A stretch of DNA of 64,000 bases from Polytrichum commune (Eukaryota > Streptophyta > Polytrichopsida > Polytrichales > Polytrichaceae), in contig OX485808.1 of the NCBI GenBank assembly GCA_950295325.1, positions 7,692,501 to 7,756,500 on the forward strand. The letters are read 5' to 3'. The notes beneath the pieces were generated by a model. It was not told where the DNA came from. It did no database searches and saw only the letters and a program-made list of their open reading frames with translations. Shown in pieces: positions 50,106-59,139 of the stretch (its first letter is position 1; the number at the start of each line of letters is the position of its first letter). Made by a program: the position numbers and the translations under genes.

Positions 50106-51491
50106 GCATCATGTTTGTATGTCCATCTTCCCCGTCAATTCAATCTTGATACCAACAATCCACTAACTTTTTTTATTTTGTGCAGATGCTTGGGTTGCAG
50201 GTTAACTCGATTGTGGGGGCTGGCGACATGGATGAGTGCAAAGATCATAGGAAGCTTGCAGAGAAAATGGATCTCAATGACTTCTTGGATATCATTACCC
50301 CACATCTTGTTGTTCCTCTTGCCTCTAGAGAGGAGCCTTCTCATGCAGGCGGGTGGGGCAGCGATGGAGACGATGATCCAATGTCTCCAAGGGGACAGCC
50401 CTCCAGGCAGGAAGACTTGCGCGGTCTTGCTCGTCATCCAGTGGATCGCGTGGCGTATCTCCTGGGTGAAGACGACATGGATGCAGAGGAGGCGCAGCCC
50501 AACATCACTCCAATTCGGGTGCCTCATAATACGCCTAGTCTATCACCCTTTGGGACTCCCACTTCTCGAGTTGGGCTTCCTTCCACTGCGGGCCCATCTC
50601 GTGCTGCAAGGCATATGGCGGAGAGGGATGCGGACCTTGCTGCAGAAACCGGATGCACGGCGTCCTCTGGTGGGGGAGAGCCCAGTGAGCAGGCGGCGCT
50701 CCCGCCCATGGAAGGTAGAGATATGCTAGAGTTGATATCGAGGCCCGATATCGACTCCTACCGTGCAAGCCGGCGGCAGAGGAACAAGACGCCTTACAAC
50801 GAATACCCCGAAGGCGCCGTCTTGGAACTCTCAGATGAAGACGAGGATGAGGTGAGGCTGTACGCTTCCATCTCCGCCTTGCCTTCTGAGCCAGGCAAGG
50901 TGAAGAGAGAGCCCATGTCCGTCTCCGAGCTGGACGAGAAGATGGAGAAGAGGATGAAGGAAGAGCTTGACATGCGGCTCCGGGAGGCCAACGAAGAGCA
51001 CGCCAGGAAGATGGCCGCCATCCAAGCTGAGATGGAGCAAGCTAGGTTGGAGTCTGCTCGGAGGCACACCGACCTCATGGCTCAAAATCAACAATTCTTG
51101 GCTCAAAGCCAACAATTCATGAGCATGATGGCAAGCTTGCAGGCAAGACCCCAGGTGGTGTATGCAGCTCCCGAGCCCGCCATGTCTGTGCCCCCCGTTC
51201 TGGTGCGCCCTCCTTCTAGCAGCCACACGGTGTACATACCGGATCACACCTATACGGCCCCCGCGTTGGTTGTCCCGCCCCCTCCCCAGGTTGCTGCCGC
51301 TCCAGAGCCCTCCCCTCCCGCCATAGGAGACGATGAAGATGTCAACATCGGCGACGCCCCCCTCGCCGATGAAGATGTACATATGCGGGGGGGGCCAAGA
51401 CTCCTCGCATGAGGATCAACCTTTCGTCGGCACGCAAACGTCGCAAGCAGGTGGAGCCGATTTGTTGGTGGTGGAAGACACGCAGGGCGAA

Positions 51492-51624
51492 TTTACGGAC
51501 GCGCGTCCGGAACCTGGCCCCGCAACTGGGCCTGGTGAGGGAGGCACTGCCGGCGAGGAACTCACCGCTGAAGAGGTAATCAACCTTTGAGCATGCCTCC
51601 CTCTTTACGGACGCGCGTCCGTAA
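51492..51624. repeat. Palindromes in the last coding exon and next intron
   Basis: At 51492-51511 ATTTACGGACGCGCGTCCGG lies inside the third exon in the frame that reads GEFTDARPEPG. At 51605-51624 the 20-bp core is perfect and lies just after the donor GAG|GTAATC (51576). Confidence 0.85.
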
Positions 51625-51968
51625 GTTCCCAATCAGCCAGCTTTCGTGGCGTGTGCATATTTTCGAGTTCGAATCTCGATTTCGCCTGCGGCAGCGGATC
51701 CAATTTTGCTAGTGTAGGCTCAATTAATCTTAGGAGAGACCTTTAGTGACAATGTAAATTATTCGCGAAATGTATATCACCAAACACATTAATACAATTT
51801 TTTGAACTGGATAGTTCTTCGGATACTTGTTGCCTCGCATTTCTTTGTTGCGTTTTTGCATGCTTGTCATTTGGTTTTCCTGGGTAGTGCCATTCACCTA
51901 GGTAGTATGTGCCATCACAGGGTCCGTCGGAGATATGTCGCAACCCCGCCGAAAGACCAAGCTAGCCC
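51576..51968. other. Intron or spacer between the two cargo genes
   Basis: After the donor at 51576 there is one palindrome and then AT-rich sequence up to the ATG at 51969. An in-frame TAG at 51963-51965 precedes that ATG, so the second gene most simply starts at 51969. The same TAG could instead be the end of a splice acceptor in phase with the previous exon, which would fuse both cargo genes into one transcript or protein. Confidence 0.5.
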
Positions 51969-53635
51969 ATGAGGAAAAACTTCATAATATTTGACCTCAA
52001 TGGCGTGCTTTGTCAATCCACACATATCTCCAATAGTGCGTCCAAGGGTCCCTACCGTACTCCACAAGACATGGATTACGGCGGGCGCTTCGATACACTA
52101 GTTAACAAGAAGGTTGTGCGCGTCCAGCCCGGCTTGAGGTGCTTCCTTCGTGAGGTCCTCGGCTTGGCCCATGTCATCATCTGGAGCTCCATGCTGATGG
52201 ACAACACGAAGGCCGTCGTCAGTTTCCTTTTCCGAGAACTCGCAATGCCGTGCTTGCTTCTCGGTCAAGAACACTGCGATGACCTTTATGACCGTAGCGG
52301 CAAGATTGTACCCAAGGTCGGAGGAGGCCGCGGACCTCAATTCCTTAAGGTGCTGAGGAAGAACCTCTGGGTGGGCGTCCCCCAAGGTTATTGGCCCACT
52401 CCGGAGAACACGCTCCTCATTGACGACAGCCCGGCGAAGAGCGTTCTCAACCCCCCGGGCAACTGCATTTTCCCGAACCCTTGGGAGGGCGATAGAAACG
52501 ACAACTTCCTAGAGTTAGAATTAGGACCCTACATTAGAAGGCTTGCCCATCACTCCAGAAGTGTCCCGGATTTTGTCCTCTCAAATCGTATTGGCAATAG
52601 ACCTCTAGGCCCAAGAGATACAGAATTTAGGAGGTTGTACGGCTTTGCTGAACTCAATAAATTGGTATGAGAACTTAGATACTTTTTGGCTCCGTACTTG
52701 GACTCTCCATGTTTATATCTAACATTTCTCTCCTTATTTTGTAAATGTATTTTTGTGCCTTAGTTGCCTCACCAAGCATCCCAAAGTCTCAGACATGGCA
52801 TGTCTACATCTCAGCCGGGCCCCAGCTCCCCTTCCATTGGTGTGACCGACGTTTCAATGCCTTCACTATTTCAATTTTCGGCCGTCGATGCCGCCTCTGC
52901 CGTGGATTACTCCAAAGACTCGTGGTTCGAAGATGGAGTTGTCGATAGCCCTCCTCCAAAGGTTGCAAAGCTCAATTACGCTCTATCCCCATCCCCATCT
53001 CCCCTCCGCAATGAGAAGCACGTTCGAAACCCGCGGTCGACCAGGCGTCTTTGCATGGATGAACCCCACATTGATGTCCCGGCCTTTACGAACGTCCCGG
53101 TTGTGCTTGTGTCTACTCCCCTCGATGTCCCTGAAGATCAAACCGCCGCCCCGAAGGCCAAGGTGCCCCACTATTGGTATTCTCAAGTTTTTCGTTCATG
53201 ATGTCCGCGTATTAATTTAGTGCATTTCAAATTCTTGGGTTTTTCGGACTTACATCCGTAACTTATACTAACCCACGTCGTTATATATATTTATGGTCAT
53301 TGTTTCAGACCCCAATATACATGGATGTGGGACGTGCATCCTCCACTCCGTCATTGGATAGGCGAACACTGAAGATTGCGACTTGCGAGTCTGATCGTTG
53401 TTTGGCCCTACGAAAGAGTGCAAGACATTCGGTTTCCCAAACGCGTTCGTATTCCACTTATTCGGTAGGGGGTTGGCCAATATGGGAAAATGGCATATAT
53501 TTGAAGGCTGGGAATGGGAATAAACAAGGTTACAGTCGCGGAGCCGAGATATTTAGAGCCATGGACGCCATGAAAGCAAAAGAAAAAGAAACGGCCGCAA
53601 AGGCTAATAATAGTATTTCAAAAACAAAAGAGTGA
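51969..53635 (+). CDS. Copy B: intact FCP1/HAD-like cargo protein (3 exons)
   Basis: Exons 51969-52664, 52764-53162 and 53309-53635 join in phase (donors TTG|GTATGA and AAG|GTGCCC, acceptors CCTTAG and TTTCAG) to 473 residues without a stop. Residues 1-232 resemble an FCP1/NIF-type HAD phosphatase domain: FIIFDLNGVLC (motif I), VIIWSSM (motif II region), and LLIDDSPAKSVLNPPGN (motif IV region with DDS). The canonical DxD is D-L-N here, and D-L-N also in copy A, so classical CTD-phosphatase chemistry is doubtful. The tail (233-473) is Ser/Pro-rich, with VDYSKDSWFEDG, GVVDSPPPK and a basic end GYSRGAEIFRAMDA shared with copy A. It follows the ParB/methyltransferase-like gene on the same strand. 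Intactness beside a damaged neighbour suggests selection or recent insertion. Confidence 0.72.
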
Positions 53636-54130
53636 CGCCTATTCATGGTCCAAATGTATAGGCTATATTAAAATACATATAGATGTGGATTTGTGTTTCT
53701 AGGGCTTTGGCCTAATAGTGGATATTCCACTTGCATTTTGTATTTTGACCCTCTTCAATGAATATGATATCGATTTCCTATATGCAAATGTTGTAATTGT
53801 CCCATTTCCCTATTTTTATATGTGTAATTACATGCATTTGAGTTTCATATTTGTTTCCATATTGGGAACATAGCATATTTGTAGTGTTTTCATTCCTATA
53901 AATGTGAAAGCCACGTCCTAAAATAGTCTCAAAATTAACAAAAAGTCTCCAAATAACGAATATAGTGTTTAGAATGATAAACATAATGGCAAAATGGTTT
54001 ACCTGACGCTAGGCATATCCACGTCCACGTCGGCCTTTTCTGCCACATAGGACGCCACCTTGGCAAGAAGGTAAGTATTTTACCCACCCTACTAGCTTCC
54101 CCCTAGGTTGACCCTATGTGGACCCTATTA
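53636..54130. other. Right subterminal region of the inner element
   Basis: AT-rich and non-coding. It contains the exact inverted partner (53942-53970) of the 29-bp block at 35598-35626, then a G+C-richer stretch with CCACGTCCACGTCGGCC leading to the right end. Confidence 0.7.
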
Positions 54131-54199
54131 TGTCGTGACGGAGGGGTCCGTCACGACACGACACGTCATGACGTCGGGATAGACAACCCTGCCCTCCGC
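54131..54199. repeat. Right end: hairpin, terminal repeat and target duplication
   Basis: TGTCGTGACGGA (54131-54142) and its complement TCCGTCACGACA (54147-54158) form a 12-bp stem with a GGGG loop. The same two words occur at the left end. The 13-bp terminal repeat occupies 54179-54191 and is followed by CCCTCCGC (54192-54199). Confidence 0.9.
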
Positions 54200-54897
54200 C
54201 GGTATAGCAATGTAGTGAGATTTAGAGACAACATAATCAGGTTGTAATTTCCTCACAATCTCATACACATGCTCTGCCCTCCTATCCTCGAGTATCCACA
54301 GCTAGATGTCAACCTCCCTGAACTTGGGACTTGCATAGTCGAGGAACTTCGATAGGAAGGGCTTGTAAAAGGGGGTGCTCATGGTGTCTTCAAATGAACT
54401 TCCAAGAATGTTCCTGAAGTCTATCATTCCAAAGAAAAATTGATCCCTTGGGTTCGTCCTTATCGCCTTCCTAGTATCAATGCCATGTCATTCCTGGATT
54501 TTCGGAGGTTCAAGGGCAACAAGGTTGAAATGCGCGTCCCCCTCAAAACTGACAATCTTCTTCTCCTTTATGAAGTTGGAGAAGACATGTGCCGTGTGAT
54601 CTAGAAGCGCCCGGTTCTTCCCACGAAGCTTCACCGCCCTCTACATTTTTAACATGGGATGTTATACAAGTGATGGTTTATGGAAAGGGAGAAAATGAAA
54701 AGATATTTGCATACTGAAAAACAATAAACATAAAAGGATATACATTGCATGAAGTTATAATATATGAAGGTTGTCTGTCTCTAGAGATGCAAAGGAGCCA
54801 GGACGATGAATATAATCTCTTCAAGATTGTAGAATTGGATAACCCTCCCATCAAGAAGATTGGAGAAGTTGTAAGGAACTTTATAATGTAATTTACC
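54192..54897 (-). pseudogene. Copy A: displaced 5' part of the methyltransferase-like gene
   Basis: Read on the minus strand, 54897-54788 gives VPYNFSNLLDGRVIQFYNLE, matching VPAYNLTDADGDIVWDNWRG of copy B. After a probable intron (acceptor AATGTAG near 54655) come HTAHVFSNFIKEKKIVSFEG, GIDTRKAIRTNPRD, GMIDFRNILGSSF, TPFYKPFLSKFLDYASP, a TAG stop, LWILEDRRAEHVYEIV and HYIAIPAEG, ending at the transposon. DFR occupies the motif IV position as in copy B. Stops (one TGA before HGID, one TAG before LWIL) show decay. No ParB-like part was found farther right, so copy A is truncated or has a large intron here. Confidence 0.8.
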
Positions 54898-55226
54898 GAG
54901 TTTTTATGCCATACATGTATAGAGTTGTAGGTGAATATAGTAAATATATTTTGTATAGAGGATGGGTAGTAATGTATATCATCTCTAATGAGTAGTTTGA
55001 ATATGCTTAGTGGATGACATGTACGTGAGATGTCTTATAGTAAATTATTTATAGACATTGATTATGCTTTGCCATCTATTGTAGTAAAATAATCAATATA
55101 TTGACTATATTGATTCATCTTTGGTAGTCCACTATTTAAATATGATGACTATGCTCAGTCATACTTTGCTGTAAGTTATTTAAATATAATGACTATATTT
55201 AGTCATATTATGGAATAAAATATGTG
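54898..55226. other. AT-rich spacer with repeated TGACTA words
   Basis: No gene. The words TGACTAT and TTAGTCAT recur roughly every 60 bp here and again between 55480 and 56540, suggesting an old tandem or fold-back repeat. Confidence 0.4.
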
Positions 55227-55422
55227 AAGATGATAACTATGAACACTATATTCGAAATTTTGAGAAAATTCCATGATTTTGGGAAAATACAGTTTAGGTT
55301 AAGCCGACCTAAAATGCACCCACTGGGTACATTTTAGGTCGACTCCACCTAAACTGTCATCAAATTGGGAGACTGGAAATCTCCCAAAATTTCGAATATG
55401 GTGTTTATGCTTAGTTATCTTG
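55227..55422. mobile_element. Fold-back MITE-like element, about 195 bp
   Basis: The two halves are inverted copies: the outer arms share GATAACTA and ATATTCGAAATTTTG (left 55231-55265, right complement 55390-55422). The inner arms ACAGTTTAGGT-x-AAGCCGACCTAAAATG (55289-55316) pair with CATTTTAGGTCG...ACCTAAACTGT (55330-55357). No target duplication could be fixed. Confidence 0.7.
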
Positions 55423-55637
55423 TTTATACGAATAGCATAATTGTTATGAATATAATTTTTGATAAGTTGTCTAATGATATTATTTATAGTCATATCAAAT
55501 GACTACATTTAGTCATCAAAATTGAAATGCTTACTACTAGATCAAAAATAATGATTAATCCCTTAGAGTGTAAAGCGTAAAAAATGACTCATTTTAACAA
55601 ACAATCATGTATCATATGATTAGTTTTAGTCACAATA

Positions 55638-56389
55638 GGGGCCATTCACGGTTGGGGTACTACTTTTGGCCGTCTAACGGAAAACGGATTTTTTTTTATA
55701 ACTTCACATGCTTGGTATGCTTAGATTTGTATTGTGAAGCATATTTTGGATCATACCTACATTTCATACTCCATATCGAGTACACTGACAAAGTTAATTT
55801 AGAAGGAATAGAGTCATCTAAGATATCATTTTGATTCCTTAAAGGACATTCAGGAGTGTTGTCTTAATTGTTCACCTTAGGATCAAGGAATGAAAAGGAC
55901 AACAAGAATCAATCGAAACGATCCCAAATTTTTTCCTCACACTCATCGTTCAAGTGTGTACCAATAGAACCAAATATGTATTGAATAGCAATTGCCCAAT
56001 TTTACATGTGGCACCAAACATGTCCAAATATATATATACTCACGGCCATATGTAAAAGGAATGTCTAGTATTAGAATTGGACAAAAAAATTTATATGAAT
56101 GGACACATGACACTTTTACCAAGGTACCAAGATACATAACATGAAATAATTGACCACCAATGCACACCTAAATAGCAAAAAAATGCCACTGATGTGGCCT
56201 AGGATTTAGGGTTTAGGGTTTAGGGTGATTATTAAATAATAATAAAAATATTTCTTGATAAAGCTTATGAACTATATACTTATTTATGTAAAATTTATTG
56301 ATCAAATAATAGTAAATCATGATAAAAACCAAGATCAATGCGACAAAGTCTTTTGTCCCAAAAGTAGTACCCCAACCGTGAATGGCCCC
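55638..56389. mobile_element. Non-autonomous TIR element, 752 bp
   Basis: A 32-bp perfect terminal inverted repeat beginning GGGGCCATTCACGGTTGGGG (55638-55669; complement 56358-56389) bounds the element. AATA directly flanks both ends (55634-55637 and 56390-56393) and may be a 4-bp target duplication or chance. No coding capacity. Interior includes three TTTAGGG-type units near 56207-56225. Confidence 0.8.
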
Positions 56390-56393
56390 AATA

Positions 56394-57013
56394 TGACTAA
56401 TAATAGTCATTAATGAACAAATGTACTTGTCATATGACTATACGTAGTGAAGATTATGTTGTCATATAAATACAGAGCATGACTAATTCTAATCACATAT
56501 TCATGGCTAAATATAGATATATAAGTATGATTAAATATAATATGAAAAGACGAAGGATCAAGGGGCAACGCAAAACGAGGTTCTAAAACCCCATGGGGAA
56601 CGCGTTATGGGGAACGGAAATTGTCCGATATGACCGTAGTCATTTTGTCTGGAGCGACTGGTTCGACATGACCAGATTGAGGACTAAAAATAATACTAGT
56701 CATTAGTGCACTTTCCTACCTATATTAATCATAAACCCCAGTCCATTTCTCATGTTTTCCTTGTAGTATCACTTTGTGATATGAATTTGATAAAATACCA
56801 ATTAGGCAATACATAGTAAATATGATTTGTTGTCTCAATGGGGGCACCCAATGAAGAAATTGTAGCGTTATTTGATACGAAATGTTGCCAGCATTAGAAT
56901 TGACATATATATTTTATTCTATTATGTCACCTCAATTTTGGAATACATAAAATTTTAGAAAAACTAATATTTTAGATAATCAAAATGCAATCTTGATTTG
57001 TAACAAAAAGCTA
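56394..57013. other. AT-rich spacer
   Basis: Nothing supported as a gene. It contains more TGACTA-type words and one short G+C-richer patch near 56570-56680. Confidence 0.4.
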
Positions 57014-58500
57014 TCAATCAAGCATAAGTATCTTTTGGTTTCGCATGTTTCTCCAAGTGTTGATGATGGTAGACCAATCCATTGCATCCACTTCAAGCCC
57101 ACAAAGAGAGCCCCGCATAAGAGCATCAAGGGTCTTCAAGTTCAACCTATTACACAAGTGGTTTTTGATCGCATTTTGTTTGGAAAATCCTCTATCACAA
57201 ATATTAGCTATACTTGATGGAATGAATATAACTTTCTGCCAAAGTTGTATAAGTTTAAGCCAATTTGTGTGCCATTCCAAATTGCTACCACATATGTGCC
57301 AAGCCTCAAATATCAATTTATTCTCACACTTATGTCGAAGTGTTTCTGTAAATTCCAGGATTTCTCCCTTACACATGTCATTTTCTTCTTTAGTGTATTG
57401 AAATTTCAACAATATCTTTTCGAGCCACAATTTGGTATTTGTGTTTTGGTCACTATCATTGCTGGAATAATTTCGACAATTAAAAGGTTTGGCTACATTG
57501 AATTCTGGAAAGTCTAGGAAACAATCATTCAAAGCATGAACCATTATTTGCACATAAGATGCACCCAATAATATGTATTGTTGTAGTTTATTGGGCCCAT
57601 CAGTTGCCAATGCATGAATAATACAATCTCTTTTATTTTTTTCATAACTCAATTGAAGATTTCTTAAAGATCCCCTCAAGAATTCTTCCAAGTTCTTGCT
57701 TGTACGACCAAACATTGGTCCATTCCCGGATTAAAAAAAGACATGATATAATTAAAATAGTGATATCAATGGTTGCACTAATAGTTGTGATATCAACTAT
57801 ATCATATTGAAATTTGAGATTCAATTTATTCAACTCTTGTAAAACATCTACAAGGAAGCTCAAGTAAAAATGAAATATAAAAGAGCACATGATCTCATAC
57901 TAATGTTGTTCTTCATCTCTGAATATTCCAATAACACTAGCATGCACTGTAGCAAGCGGGTCATGACATTACCTCAAGAAAGCCACTATACTGCATGAAT
58001 TTGTAAAACTACTACATAATCTTCTTCAAATACATCCTTCAACAATCGTTTCAACTCGTTGCGTCAATATGTACTACGACCCACCCACTCATGAACTTTG
58101 TTGGTAAAATGATTCAACATTTGAAACTCTAAAAAAACTCTAGTCGCATCTTCTGCAACTAAAGCTTCACAATGCGCAATACAATGCACATTTATGAGAG
58201 TTGGAACCTCTACACTCATTCTAGCCACTAGTCATGTACGGTGTCCCATCATACTAGAAGCTCCATCAGTGGCTAAAGCTACTTGGTTGAGAAGCATCCA
58301 ATGCATTTTCTCTAATAGTCATGTAACAACCTCGTACAGAGATTATGTTATACCATCTCGAAGAGCCAAAAGCTCAGCAAATCTTGTAACATGATGTCCT
58401 TTCCCATTATTTGATGAATAAACAACATAAACAAATTAAATGTTCAAGAGTTCAATCAGTGGCCTCATCTATCATCAAAGAATAAGATGGGGAGAATTGT
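57014..58500 (-). pseudogene. Decayed hAT-family transposase
   Basis: Minus-strand blocks in the order expected for a hAT transposase: LMIDEATD (near 58470), ALATDGASSMMGH (near 58260), VPTLINVHCIAHCEALVAED (near 58190), and a long open stretch 57715-57014 ending with ICDRGFSKQNAIKN and LDALMRGSL, which is the hAT C-terminal dimerisation region of the ZNF862-like type. Stops (for example after GHRT and after GRSTY) and frame changes show it is inactive. Terminal repeats were not identified. A further coding-like frame upstream (58944-58723) might belong to it. Confidence 0.75.
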
Positions 58501-59139
58501 GCCTTTTTTAAAGGTCCATCACTAATACATTGACATACTTTAGGGACTTGTGAATATTGTGGCATTCAAATTTCAAACCCAACAACAAAACTGCTTCCAA
58601 TCTAGCTTTAATTTAGTCATTGTGAATTGTACATTGCACATTAAACTAAATTTGAAGGGGATCCCTGCACTATACAAAGTCTACCTCAAATCATCCCAAT
58701 GTCAAGTTGAGACGCCTTAGAGTTAATCCAATATTTGACCAGCCAATGCATCACTCTTTGAGATCTGCTGGGGCAAATTATTCAAGAGTTTATAATACTC
58801 AAATTGCCTAGTAATACGTGTCATTTCAATTTTTAGCGTGTCAATTGACATGTGTTTTTTTTCTTCACAAGTCACAGTGCGTATCAAATTGTAAATTGTG
58901 CATGTCAATTGATGTGCGTTTTTTTTGTGTGCAAGTTTTTGCATGTCAAAAGTGAAAAACTTACAAAAACTTTGTCAAACATATACATTGGAGAGACCAT
59001 ATTACTTGATTACTTCAACCTGGATCATATCTACATATCCATATGTAAACCTGAGACAAATATTTGGAGCACATTGGTCATGGGTCAAGTGCTACCACCT
59101 CCTGTGATCTCTATCTCTAATTTCACGATGATATTATGT
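58501..59139. other. Spacer between hAT remnant and membrane-protein gene
   Basis: No independent gene supported. 58723-58944 on the minus strand is open and could be more hAT sequence. The remainder is probably 3' flank or 3' UTR of the membrane-protein gene. Confidence 0.4.

Larger units (their letters stand above)
47160..51575 (+). pseudogene. Copy B: ParB-like / methyltransferase-like / coiled-coil fusion gene, damaged
   Basis: Exons 47160-48439, 48594-49913 and 50186-51575 join at phase-0 boundaries. Exon 1 encodes a ParB/sulfiredoxin-like domain (FYIVDGQHSVEAAKALL near 48145). Exon 2 has motif-IV-like FAIFDFRAFPNSW (near 49365), LWIVDQERSAAVV and ELRMDFYIGVLKAV, then VYNVFGGTKFVYAAL, which continues over the intron into MLGLQVNSIV, matching the motif I/II order of beta-class DNA methyltransferases. 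DFR replaces the catalytic D/N-P-P-Y/F and FGGTK the usual FxGxG loop. Exon 3 holds an acidic segment, a coiled coil (KMEKRMKEELDMRLREANEE) and a Pro-rich tail. Lesions: frame change near 47345-47360, at an A14 run (47656-47669) and at a G8 run (51387-51394), plus in-frame TAG at 47924 and TGA at 48434. The homopolymer changes could be sequence errors; the stops are harder to dismiss. Confidence 0.7.
35290..54191. mobile_element. 18.9-kb cargo-carrying DNA transposon (inner element, copy B)
   Basis: Both ends carry a perfect 13-bp terminal inverted repeat CAGGGTTGTCTAT (35290-35302; complement at 54179-54191), flanked by an 8-bp duplication. Excising the element with one duplication copy joins codons for Tyr-Ile-Ala-Ile-Pro-Ala-Glu-Gly-Val-Tyr of copy A, aligning with Tyr-Val-Pro-Ala-Lys-Thr-Glu-Gly-Ile in copy B, so the empty site is reconstructed in frame. 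Left to right it holds a minus-strand DUF7869 transposase-like gene, a 7.8-kb non-coding centre full of palindromes and tandem repeats, and two plus-strand cargo genes. An 8-bp duplication is known for hAT, P and Zisupton-type elements; the transposase here is not hAT, so I leave the superfamily open. Confidence 0.9.

Noticed and set aside
35290-54191. Assigning the large element to hAT from the 8-bp duplication and CAGGG terminus
   Set aside because: Its encoded transposase is DUF7869-like without hAT blocks; P and Zisupton-type elements also make 8-bp duplications. The hAT relic at 57 kb lies outside the element.
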